Below are positions 17,123 through 24,617 of a stretch of DNA of 37,003 nt, in pieces (position 1 is the stretch's first letter; each line of letters starts with the position of its first letter). This DNA is from Syntrophobacteraceae bacterium (lineage in GTDB: Bacteria; Desulfobacterota; Syntrophobacteria; Syntrophobacterales; Syntrophobacteraceae): contig JABUEY010000025.1 of the NCBI GenBank assembly GCA_013314815.1, forward strand, positions 1 through 37,003. Reading direction: 5' to 3'. The notes beneath the pieces are model-generated. The model was not told the DNA's origin and searched no databases. It was given only the letters and a program-made list of their open reading frames with translations. A program made the position numbers and the translations under genes.

Positions 17123-17902
17123 CTACAGGAGCCCGTTTTCCTCCATTTCAGCCAGGATCCCGTAGAAATCCAGGTTTGCGGTCCTGAATCCCTCGAATCC
17201 GAACACCATGTTCGCTTCAAGGACGTAGTAGCGGCCGTGAGCGAAACAAACGTCCAGGCCGACATCGTCGAATCCACATTTCAAGGCCGATTCCCGGGCG
17301 AAGGCGACGGCTTCCCCGGGTATATTCTCGAAGGAGATGCTTCCTCCGCGCGAGACATTGTTCCGGAACTCCCCCTCGGCCCGGATGCGCCAGTAGGCAT
17401 GAATGACCCGGCCCTTGATCACCACGACGCGAAGGTCCTTGTCGATGGGCAGATATTCCTGGATGTAGGCGGGAAGATGCCGGTCAAGGTAGGCATCGAG
17501 CTCGTCCGGACCCGTTACCAGGTATACTCCCTTCCCCATCGAAGAGCCCACCGGCGTCTTCGCGATGAAAGGGTATCGAAAATCCACCAGGATGCGTTCC
17601 ACCCGGTTTCGCCCGTAATAGATTCTCGTTTTCGGGTGTGAAATGCCGAGCATCACGAAAAGATCGGTCTGGCGTATCTTGTTTCCCACGAAATGACAGC
17701 TGTTCCGAGGGTGGATCCTCTTCCCGACGGTCCGCAGAACGTTCTCATAAAGAGGACCTGGATAGTAAACCGTTTCAGCCTCCCTCACGGCCTGCTTCGC
17801 GTCCTCCGGATAGTCGTCCCAGTTGGGCAGCACTCCGATGCACCGGAAGCCGCCGCAGGTACGCAGCCTCTTCCCCAGCGCCGTTCTGCTCCTTCTCTTC
17901 AT
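17123..17902 (-). CDS. ATP-grasp family protein (RimK-like)
   Basis: A 259-residue protein with an ATP-grasp fold. Visible parts are FIAKTPVGSSMGKGVYLV (nucleotide-binding loop), YIQEYLPIDKDLRVVVIKGRVIHAYWR, the RimK-type NNVSRGGSISF, and the metal-binding end GLDVCFAHGRYYVLEANMVFGFEG. RimK relatives join an amino acid to a protein, peptide or small acceptor with ATP. The acceptor cannot be told. ATG 17902 is used because the ATG at 17914 has no spacer from its GGAGG. It is divergent from the tetR-mqn operon and may share its operator. Confidence 0.72.
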   Translation of the reverse strand: MKRRSRTALGKRLRTCGGFRCIGVLPNWDDYPEDAKQAVREAETVYYPGPLYENVLRTVGKRIHPRNSCHFVGNKIRQTDLFVMLGISHPKTRIYYGRNRVERILVDFRYPFIAKTPVGSSMGKGVYLVTGPDELDAYLDRHLPAYIQEYLPIDKDLRVVVIKGRVIHAYWRIRAEGEFRNNVSRGGSISFENIPGEAVAFARESALKCGFDDVGLDVCFAHGRYYVLEANMVFGFEGFRTANLDFYGILAEMEENGLL

Positions 17903-17999
17903 ACTCTCCCCCATCCTCCGACGAACACAAACCAGACCCGGGACGCGCAGGAGAAAGACGGCCCAACGTTCAGTCGTTCTGTTCCGCCGACTTTGTCCT

Positions 18000-18027
18000 T
18001 TGACATCGAGCGCGATTATCCTATAAT
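18000..18027 (+). promoter_or_regulatory. Sigma-70 promoter of the tetR-mqn operon
   Basis: Perfect consensus boxes TTGACA (18000-18005) and TATAAT (18022-18027) with a 16-base spacer. Transcription would start near 18034, about 30 bases before the tetR ATG. The -10 box overlaps the palindromic operator. Confidence 0.75.
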
Positions 18028-18047
18028 GACCACCTGGTCATTTTCAA
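18018..18047 (-). promoter_or_regulatory. Possible divergent promoter of the ATP-grasp gene
   Basis: On minus, TTGAAA (18047-18042) and TAGGAT (18023-18018) are separated by 18 bases. The palindrome at 18025-18042 fills the spacer, so a bound repressor would block it. Confidence 0.4.
18025..18042. promoter_or_regulatory. Palindromic operator in the tetR/ATP-grasp divergent promoter
   Basis: AATGACCACCTGGTCATT is a perfect inverted repeat of eight bases (AATGACCA/TGGTCATT) around two. Size and symmetry suit a TetR dimer. It overlaps the -10 box of the tetR-mqn promoter and the spacer of the opposite one, which suggests autorepression and control of both units. Confidence 0.7.
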
Positions 18048-18063
18048 GGAAACTGTAGAGCAG

Positions 18064-18720
18064 ATGATGATTCCTCGAGAGACTTTCAACAATCTCGAAA
18101 GTGAAAAGAAGCAGAAGATCCTGGAGACTGCGATTGACGAGTTTGCCTTCCACGGGTTCAGGCAGGCGAGTCTGAACCGGATGGTGCAGAGGATCGGAAT
18201 CGCGAAGGGTTCCATATTCCAGTACTTCGGCAACAAGGAAGGTCTTTTCCAGTTTATCTTCAATCATGCGGTGGAACTGGTGAGGGGATCCCTGCGGCAG
18301 GTGAAGAAGGAGACGGCGGGATCCGACTTTTTCGAACGCATCCGCGGAAGTATTCTCGCGGGAGTCCGTTTCATCGAGAAGCACCCCAGGGTCTACCGGA
18401 TTTACCTCAAGATGATTTTTCAGGAGGACTTCCCGCTTCGGGCGCAATTCCTTCAACAGGTGCACCTTTTCTCCGCCGAGTACCTCAGGCCGATGGTGGA
18501 GCAGGGCGTTGCCCGCAAAGAACTGAGGCCGGACCTGGATGTGGATATGGCCGTTTTCTTTCTCGATGCACTGATGGACCGGTTTCTCCAGGCCTCCTGC
18601 GTCTCGTTTCTGGATGCGGGAGTCGGGCTCTACCAGGCTCCACCTCACGAGATAGACCGGCGTGTGGATGAATTCATAAAGCTGATCCGGTTCGGAATGG
18701 CCGCCGAACCCGGCAGGTAA
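18064..18720 (+). CDS. TetR family transcriptional regulator
   Basis: A 218-residue regulator. The N-terminal helix-turn-helix spans about 15-60: ILETAIDEFAFHGF, then ASLNRMVQRIGIAKGSIFQYFGNKEGLF, the TetR signature. The C-terminal ligand domain (about 65-218) has no recognisable ligand motif. The start may be 18064 or the adjacent ATG at 18067; the ribosome site is weak. It is the first gene of the menaquinone operon, with mqnE beginning seven bases after its stop, and a palindrome lies in its promoter. Autorepression and control of menaquinone genes are inferred from this layout. Confidence 0.85.
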   Translation: MMIPRETFNNLESEKKQKILETAIDEFAFHGFRQASLNRMVQRIGIAKGSIFQYFGNKEGLFQFIFNHAVELVRGSLRQVKKETAGSDFFERIRGSILAGVRFIEKHPRVYRIYLKMIFQEDFPLRAQFLQQVHLFSAEYLRPMVEQGVARKELRPDLDVDMAVFFLDALMDRFLQASCVSFLDAGVGLYQAPPHEIDRRVDEFIKLIRFGMAAEPGR

Positions 18721-18727
18721 CGATCCA

Positions 18728-19849
18728 GTGGAGCGCATTGTACAGATGCTTGAAATCAAGACTTACGGAAGGCTCGGAATTGCGGACATCTGCGATAAGG
18801 TGCTCGCGGGGGAACGGCTGAGCGTGGAAGACGGCGAACGTCTTTTCGCCTGTCCGGACGTGTTGGCGATCGGGTCTCTCGCCCACGAGATGCGGACGCG
18901 TCTTCACGGCACCAGCGCCTATTACGTCATGAACCAACACATCAACTATTCGAACATCTGCGTGAACGGGTGCAGATTTTGCGCGTTCGGACGGGAAAAG
19001 GACGATCCCAAGGCGTTCCAGCTTTCCATCGAGCGGATCCTCGAAAAGGTACGGCAACGTCTCGGCGACCCGATAACGGAAATCCACATTGTGGGAGGTT
19101 GTCATCCTGATCTTCCCTTTTCTTATTATGAGACAATCCTACGTGAAGTCAGGCGGCTTCGCCCCGATGCATCCATCAAGGCCTTTACCGCGGTGGAGAT
19201 CGCCCATTTCGCACGCAGTGAGGGCATTACCACGCGCGACGTCCTGATTCGACTCAAATCGGCGGGACTCGACATGCTGCCGGGAGGTGGAGCCGAGGTC
19301 TTCAGCCAGCGGGTGAGGGACCTGCTGTGTCCGAGGAAGCTGAGCGGCCGGGGATGGCTGGAAGTCGCCGGGCAGGCTCATCGGCTGGGAATCAAGACCA
19401 ACGCAACCATGCTCTACGGACACATTGAAACGGAGCGCGAAAGGCTCGAACACCTTGACGCTCTGCGCACACTTCAGGACGAGACCGGCGGATTCGTGTG
19501 TTTCATTCCCCTTCCCTTCCAGCCGGCGAACACTCGGATCGAGGGAGCCGTCTCCACCACGGGTGTCGAAGACCTGAGAACCATGGCGGTCAGCCGGCTC
19601 ATGCTCGACAACTTTCCTCACATCAAGGCCTACTGGGTGATGCTCACGGTCAAACTCGCCCAGGTTGCCCTGTATTTTGGAGCGGACGACTTCGACGGAA
19701 CGGTGATCGAGGAAAAGATAGGGCATATGGCCGGAGCCGAATCCGAACAGGCCCTGACCAGGGGCGAGCTCGAGAGGATTATCCGGGAAGGAGGATTTAC
19801 GCCCGTCGAAAGGAACTGCTTCTTCGAAAGGGCGGATAAGGCTGTATAG
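18728..19849 (+). CDS. mqnE: Aminofutalosine synthase (radical SAM)
   Basis: A 373-residue radical SAM enzyme. It joins the MqnA product, 3-[(1-carboxyvinyl)oxy]benzoate, with SAM to make aminofutalosine. The cluster motif CxxxCxxC is at C78, C82 and C85 (NICVNGCRFCAFG). MqnE hallmarks are EIHIVGGCHPDLPF, KAFTAVEIAHFAR, SAGLDMLPGGGAEVF and TNATMLYGHIET. The start is GTG at 18728 or ATG at 18746; both have modest ribosome sites. It is followed 65 bases later by the paralogous mqnC. Confidence 0.92.
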   Translation: MERIVQMLEIKTYGRLGIADICDKVLAGERLSVEDGERLFACPDVLAIGSLAHEMRTRLHGTSAYYVMNQHINYSNICVNGCRFCAFGREKDDPKAFQLSIERILEKVRQRLGDPITEIHIVGGCHPDLPFSYYETILREVRRLRPDASIKAFTAVEIAHFARSEGITTRDVLIRLKSAGLDMLPGGGAEVFSQRVRDLLCPRKLSGRGWLEVAGQAHRLGIKTNATMLYGHIETERERLEHLDALRTLQDETGGFVCFIPLPFQPANTRIEGAVSTTGVEDLRTMAVSRLMLDNFPHIKAYWVMLTVKLAQVALYFGADDFDGTVIEEKIGHMAGAESEQALTRGELERIIREGGFTPVERNCFFERADKAV

Positions 19850-19914
19850 CGGATCGCGGGAAGGGTGCCGGGAGCGGGATGCCTGGCGGGTTCCCGGCTT
19901 TTTCGAGGAAGGTC

Positions 19915-20979
19915 ATGCCGATGGAGGATTTTAAGAACGACGGAAGATTTGAAGGTCGCCTGAGCCTGGACGACGCCTGGCGTCTCTACCGGCAGTGCGA
20001 TTTTCTGCAGCTCGGCCGGATGGCTCATTCAGTCCGCCTGGAAAAAAACCCCGAGCCATACGTGACCTACGTGGTGGACAGAAACATCAACTACTCGAAC
20101 ATCTGTGCGTGCGGCTGCCGATTCTGCGCATTTTTCAGGGCGCCGGGCCAGGACGGGGGCTACGTGCTGGGCAGGGACGAACTGGCCCGGAAAATCCAGG
20201 AAACCCTGGATCTCGGGGGAACCCAGGTTCTGATGCAGGGCGGCCATCACCCCGACCTTCCGCTCAGCTTCTACGAAGAGATGCTTCAGTTCATCAAGAG
20301 TCGTTTTCCCATTCACATTCACGCGTTTTCTCCCCCCGAAATCGTTTATTTTGCGAGGATCGAGAAGCTGGGCATCGCGGAGGTCATATCCCGGCTCCGG
20401 GCGGCCGGGCTGGATTCCATTCCCGGCGGGGGAGCCGAGATCCTTGTGGACTCCGTCCGAAAGCGGGTTTCCCCCAACAAGTGTTCCTCGGGGGAATGGC
20501 TCGGTGTAATGGAGGAAGCCCATCGGCAGGGTCTTCGCACCACCGCTACCATGATGTTCGGCCACGAGGAGGAGCCTTTCCACAGGATCGAGCATCTTTT
20601 CGCCCTGCGGGAACTTCAGGACCGTACGGGCGGATTCACCGCCTTCATCCCGTGGGCGTTTCAGCCGATGAATACGGCGATCCAGAGGGACCCCGAGACG
20701 GCGGTATCCTACCTCAGGCTCCTTGCCGTGTCCCGCCTGGTCTTGGACAATTTCGACAACATTCAGGCATCCTGGGTTACGATGGGCCCCAAGATCGCTC
20801 AACTGGCACTTTATTTCGGAGCCAACGATTTCGGGTCGACCATGATCGAAGAAAACGTTGTGGCGGCCACCGGTGTTCACTTCCGGCTTTCCGTGGAAGA
20901 CATCAGGAGGATCATCAGGGCGGCCGGTTTCGAGCCCTGTCAGAGGACGATGGTGTATGAGCGGGTGCATGGGCACTGA
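19915..20979 (+). CDS. mqnC: Cyclic dehypoxanthinyl futalosine synthase (radical SAM)
   Basis: A 354-residue radical SAM enzyme that cyclises dehypoxanthinyl futalosine. The cluster cysteines are C64, C68 and C71 (NICACGCRFCAFF). GGTQVLMQGGHHPDLPLSFY, HAFSPPEIVYFA and DSIPGGGAEIL are the MqnC-specific blocks that distinguish it from MqnE. Start ATG 19915 follows AGGA by five bases; ATG 19921 is also possible. The stop TGA is one base before the ATG of the next gene. Its substrate needs MqnB-type removal of hypoxanthine first; no mqnB is in the window. Confidence 0.92.
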   Translation: MPMEDFKNDGRFEGRLSLDDAWRLYRQCDFLQLGRMAHSVRLEKNPEPYVTYVVDRNINYSNICACGCRFCAFFRAPGQDGGYVLGRDELARKIQETLDLGGTQVLMQGGHHPDLPLSFYEEMLQFIKSRFPIHIHAFSPPEIVYFARIEKLGIAEVISRLRAAGLDSIPGGGAEILVDSVRKRVSPNKCSSGEWLGVMEEAHRQGLRTTATMMFGHEEEPFHRIEHLFALRELQDRTGGFTAFIPWAFQPMNTAIQRDPETAVSYLRLLAVSRLVLDNFDNIQASWVTMGPKIAQLALYFGANDFGSTMIEENVVAATGVHFRLSVEDIRRIIRAAGFEPCQRTMVYERVHGH

Positions 20980-20980
20980 G

Positions 20981-22237
20981 ATGAAACAGGGAGGCCATGC
21001 CGTTGTGCACAGGGCCTCGTGGCTTGTCCCCATCGTGGCTTCCCCCGTCTCCAACGGGGCGGTCATGGTAAGAAACGGGACTGTCCTTGCCTTCGGACGC
21101 TATTCTGCCGTCAAGGCACAGTGCCCGGCCCATACGGAAGAGATCGATCACGGTTCGTCCGCCATTCTGCCTGCCCTGGTAAACGCGCATACCCACGTCG
21201 AACTTTCGGCACTGCACGGCCGGATTCCTCTGCCCCAAAACGGCTTTCCCGCCTGGATCGAAAGACTCTTTGCCCTCCGGACCCGGCTGTCCTCGGGCGA
21301 ACTCGAAGAAGGATGCCGCACGGGTGAGGATCTCCTCGCCCGCGGGGCGACCGGGTTGTACGGAGATATCACCAATGGAATGAATCTCAGCAGGACTCTG
21401 CATTCCGCAGTTCCCGCCCGGGTGTCCTTTCTCGAGGTTCTCGGATTCAACATCGAAGACCTCGACCAGGCTGTTCCCCCTCATCTCCTCCAGCATATCG
21501 AGGAATCGGACCGGGGCGGCGGTTCGTGTTCGAGTATCGCCGCCCACGCCTGTTATTCCACTTCGGAAAGTATTCTAAAGAGTGCAAAGGACTGGACACG
21601 AAGCAGGAGGCTGCCGTTCAGCATCCACACGGCCGAACACCCGGAAGAAATTGAGTTTCTGCGGGAGGGCACCGGGTTTTGCCGAGGCCTCCTCGAAAGA
21701 CTCGGGAAATGGGTTCCCGGCTGGCAACCACCCGGTACGACTCCCGTTCGCTACCTGGATCGGCTGGGAATTCTCGACTCCCACACCCTCCTCGTTCATG
21801 CCGTCCACATGACCGAAGACGACTGGGAGGTCGTGGCGCGCAGACAATGTGCGGTGTGCTTCTGTCCGAGAAGCAACCGGAATCTCAACGTCGGCCTGCC
21901 CGACATCCGGCAGGCGATCCGCCTCGGTATTCCTTCAGCACTCGGCACGGACAGCCTGGCGGGCAACACGGATCTCGATCTGTTCGAAGAAGCAGCCTTT
22001 GTACTTGACCTTTACCCGGAGATTCATCCTGAAAAGGTTCTCTATATGATGACTCAAGGAGGAGCACAAGCCCTTCACAAGACGTCCTTGTTCGGAAGCA
22101 TCGAAAGTGGAAAGCGATCTGCACTTGTTGCGGTGTCCCTCCCCGACTCCGTGCCGCGATCTCAGTTGAGTGAAACGATCATCCGCAAGGGGAGAGAAGG
22201 AGCGTGGCGATGGGCCAGTTGTCCCGAGGCCGATTGA
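20981..22237 (+). CDS. mqnX: Amidohydrolase, probable aminofutalosine deaminase
   Basis: A 418-residue amidohydrolase of the adenosine/SAH deaminase type. Metal ligands are H70 and H72 (NAHTHVELS), H216 (HTAEHPEE) and D324 (GTDSLAGN), with H273 and H276 (LVHAVHMTED) in the active-site strand. Between mqnC and mqnA the natural role is deamination of aminofutalosine to futalosine, as in organisms that use this branch. The family alone does not prove the substrate. The ATG at 20981 is one base after the mqnC stop; ATGs at 20957 and 20969 overlap mqnC and are less likely. Confidence 0.82.
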   Translation: MKQGGHAVVHRASWLVPIVASPVSNGAVMVRNGTVLAFGRYSAVKAQCPAHTEEIDHGSSAILPALVNAHTHVELSALHGRIPLPQNGFPAWIERLFALRTRLSSGELEEGCRTGEDLLARGATGLYGDITNGMNLSRTLHSAVPARVSFLEVLGFNIEDLDQAVPPHLLQHIEESDRGGGSCSSIAAHACYSTSESILKSAKDWTRSRRLPFSIHTAEHPEEIEFLREGTGFCRGLLERLGKWVPGWQPPGTTPVRYLDRLGILDSHTLLVHAVHMTEDDWEVVARRQCAVCFCPRSNRNLNVGLPDIRQAIRLGIPSALGTDSLAGNTDLDLFEEAAFVLDLYPEIHPEKVLYMMTQGGAQALHKTSLFGSIESGKRSALVAVSLPDSVPRSQLSETIIRKGREGAWRWASCPEAD

Positions 22238-23070
22238 GACTGGGAAAGATCGGTTTTTTGAATGTGATGCCGATCTACCATCCCCTGGAATCAGGAATAA
22301 TCGATCACCCGTTTTCGATCGTGTCCGGCACCCCGGCCTACCTGAACGGTCTTATGGCCGAGGACAGGCTGGATTTGAGCGTGGTTTCCTCCATCGAGTA
22401 CGCCCGGCATCCGGAGCGATACTTCATCCTTCCCGATCTTTCGATCAGCTGCCACGGCCCGGTGAAAAGCGTGCTGCTTCTGAGCCGGCTGCCGGTCGAC
22501 AGGCTGAAGGGACACAAGATTCTTGTGTCGAGCCAGTCTCACACGTCCATCGGCCTGCTGAAGATACTCTTTACGAAGAGATTCGGCCTGGATCCCGATT
22601 TTGAAACAGGCAGATGCTCCGAATCGCTGACCAAGGACGAACTTCCTCCTGCGATGCTGGTGATTGGAGACGAAGCGCTGAGGCTGAGGCATCACCCTTC
22701 TTATCCTCACCGCCTGGACCTGGGTGAAGCCTGGCATTCCTGGACCCGCCTGCCCTTTGTTTTTGCCCTGTGGGTGATTCAAAGGCGGGCGGTGAACGGG
22801 CGGAGCGGGCTGTTCGAGGCGGCCATGGCGGCACTGGCTGCATCGAAACGATGGGGCCGCGAGAATATCGGTACGATCTGTGAACTGGCTGCGGCGAAGG
22901 GCATCATGAACTCGCGCGAACTTCTCGATTACTACGACTGCCTCGGTTTCGATCTGGGCCGCAGTGAGCGGGAAGGGCTCGATCTCTTTTTCAGAAATCT
23001 TTTCGAGATCGGGGAATTGACCGAGGTTCCCCGGTTGGAATGGATCTCCCCTTTGGCCTCGGTTGCCTGA
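22210..23070 (+). CDS. mqnA: Chorismate dehydratase
   Basis: A 286-residue enzyme of the periplasmic-binding-protein-like fold that turns chorismate into 3-[(1-carboxyvinyl)oxy]benzoate, the first step of the futalosine route. KIGFLNVMPIYHPL, LDLSVVSSIEYARHP, GPVKSVLLLSR and DEALRLRHH are the expected blocks, and there is no signal peptide. ATG 22210 is used because AAGGAG lies seven bases upstream; a GTG at 22204 is too close to it. It overlaps the deaminase gene by 28 bases. Confidence 0.9.
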   Translation: MGQLSRGRLRLGKIGFLNVMPIYHPLESGIIDHPFSIVSGTPAYLNGLMAEDRLDLSVVSSIEYARHPERYFILPDLSISCHGPVKSVLLLSRLPVDRLKGHKILVSSQSHTSIGLLKILFTKRFGLDPDFETGRCSESLTKDELPPAMLVIGDEALRLRHHPSYPHRLDLGEAWHSWTRLPFVFALWVIQRRAVNGRSGLFEAAMAALAASKRWGRENIGTICELAAAKGIMNSRELLDYYDCLGFDLGRSEREGLDLFFRNLFEIGELTEVPRLEWISPLASVA

Positions 23071-23117
23071 AAAGGGAGATACAACAGGATAGGTCGAAGC
23101 ATCCGGAGTCAGCTGAT

Positions 23118-23951
23118 ATGTGCGGAAAAAGCTTGAGACTGAAGCGTTTTCTCAGGCCGCTCGACGGACGCGTCGTCATACTGCCCCTGGACCATGGAGT
23201 GACCTGCGGCCCCATTCCCGGGCTGCAGCGCGTGGAACATGTGATACGCATGGGGATTCGAGTGGGATGTGACGGGATGGTGGTTCACAAGGGGATGATG
23301 AGATTCCTGGAACCGATCGCGGAGAGACTTCCCGGCATCTTCATGCACCTGTCCGCGAGCACGGGGCTCGGGCCTTCGCTGGATCACAAGGTCCTGGTGG
23401 GAACCGTCGAGGAGGCTGTGAGACGCGGAGCGGACGGCGTATCCGTTCACGTCAATCTCGGCGGGGAACAGGAACCGGCAATGATAGAAGACCTGGGACG
23501 CGTTGCCGGAGCATGCGCGAAGTGGCAGATGCCTCTTCTCGTGATGATCTATGTGCGCGGCAACCTCGTCTCGACTCCCGTGCCGGATTCCGCCATAGCC
23601 CATGCGGCCAGGGTTGCCGCTGAACTTGGAGCCGACATCATCAAGATCCCGGCTCCCGCGCAGGATGCGGTGCTGGCCGAAATTACGGGGGGACTGCCTG
23701 TTCCGGTGGTCGTCGCGGGGGGAAGCAGGTTCCCCGATACGAGGCTCCTGCTCGACCGAATCGCAGGGGCTCTCGCTGCAGGGGCGGGAGGATTCGCCAT
23801 CGGCAGGAACGTTTTCCAGCATGAAGACCCCGAAGCCCTTTTGAGAGCCGTCTGCAATATCGTCCATCACGGCTTTTCATCGGAAAAGGCCTGGGAACAG
23901 CTGGTTCGGGCAGGGTCTCCGCCGGCGGATCGCCTGGAACACAGCGGGTGA
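23118..23951 (+). CDS. DhnA-type aldolase, probable ADTH synthase (or class I FBP aldolase)
   Basis: A 277-residue TIM-barrel aldolase of the archaeal type. The catalytic set is visible as D25 (LPLDHGVT), Y145 (LVMIYVRG) and K176 (DIIKIPAP, the Schiff-base lysine). This same trio is known in 2-amino-3,7-dideoxy-D-threo-hept-6-ulosonate (ADTH) synthase, which starts an alternative path to dehydroquinate and hence chorismate. FBP aldolases of this family share the residues, so the substrate is inferred from the neighbours: mqnA, which uses chorismate, stands just upstream. GGAG lies nine bases before ATG 23118; no DHQ synthase II gene is in the window. Confidence 0.75.
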   Translation: MCGKSLRLKRFLRPLDGRVVILPLDHGVTCGPIPGLQRVEHVIRMGIRVGCDGMVVHKGMMRFLEPIAERLPGIFMHLSASTGLGPSLDHKVLVGTVEEAVRRGADGVSVHVNLGGEQEPAMIEDLGRVAGACAKWQMPLLVMIYVRGNLVSTPVPDSAIAHAARVAAELGADIIKIPAPAQDAVLAEITGGLPVPVVVAGGSRFPDTRLLLDRIAGALAAGAGGFAIGRNVFQHEDPEALLRAVCNIVHHGFSSEKAWEQLVRAGSPPADRLEHSG

Positions 23952-23962
23952 GAGAGAGCACC

Positions 23963-24547
23963 ATGCGGAAGAATCACCTCGTTTTTGCCATAACGGGCGC
24001 CAGCGGTGCACCCTATGCTCGGACCCTTCTTCGCGCCCTACCTCCCGGTTTCCAGGTCCACCTGGTAGCCTCGAAAGCAGGAAGGCTGGTCTACGAGCTG
24101 GAGGTGGGAAGGCCGTTTGAATCGGACATCCCTTCGGGAGTCCGCCTCTACGACGAAAAGGATTTCACAGCCCCCTTCGCAAGCGGTTCCTTTCCATCGA
24201 CGGGAATGGTCATTGTCCCCTGCAGCATGGGAACCCTGGCCGCCATCGCTCACGGGATCTCCCGGAATCTCATTCACCGCGCCGCAGACGTGTGCCTGAA
24301 GGAACGCCGGCCGCTCGTCCTCGTGCCCAGGGAGACTCCCCTGAACCCCATTCACCTGAAAAACATGCTCCAGGTCTCGGAGGCCGGGGGGGTCATCCTG
24401 CCGGCCATGCCCGGGTTTTACCACCACCCCCGTTCCATTGACGACCTGGTCCGCTTTGTTGCGGCCAGGATCATGGACCAGCTGAACATTCCTCAGGATC
24501 TTGTTCCTCCGTGGAATTCGGAATCACCGGGCCTCCCGTCCGACTGA
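23963..24547 (+). CDS. ubiX: UbiX-like flavin prenyltransferase
   Basis: A 194-residue protein. VFAITGASGAPYARTLL is the FMN-binding start (GASG at 12-15); VPCSMGTLAAIAHGIS and LVLVPRETPLNPIHLKNML are the UbiX signatures. UbiX makes prenylated FMN for a UbiD-type decarboxylase. In the futalosine route the UbiD/UbiX-like pair acts on the 1,4-dihydroxy-6-naphthoate branch after mqnD. The UbiD-like partner is not in the window. ATG 23963 follows a purine-rich GAGAGAG; a GTG at 23948 overlaps the previous gene by four bases. It is the last gene of the operon. Confidence 0.85.
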   Translation: MRKNHLVFAITGASGAPYARTLLRALPPGFQVHLVASKAGRLVYELEVGRPFESDIPSGVRLYDEKDFTAPFASGSFPSTGMVIVPCSMGTLAAIAHGISRNLIHRAADVCLKERRPLVLVPRETPLNPIHLKNMLQVSEAGGVILPAMPGFYHHPRSIDDLVRFVAARIMDQLNIPQDLVPPWNSESPGLPSD

Positions 24548-24617
24548 AAACGGCAGGAAATCCTTCCTCCTCCGTGCCTCCCAGGTGACGATGCCCACCC
24601 GGCGGCTCCGTCGCAAA

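Noticed and set aside
20029-21066. A 345-codon minus-strand open frame under mqnC and the deaminase
   Set aside because: It is a shadow of two strongly supported plus-strand genes with catalytic motifs.
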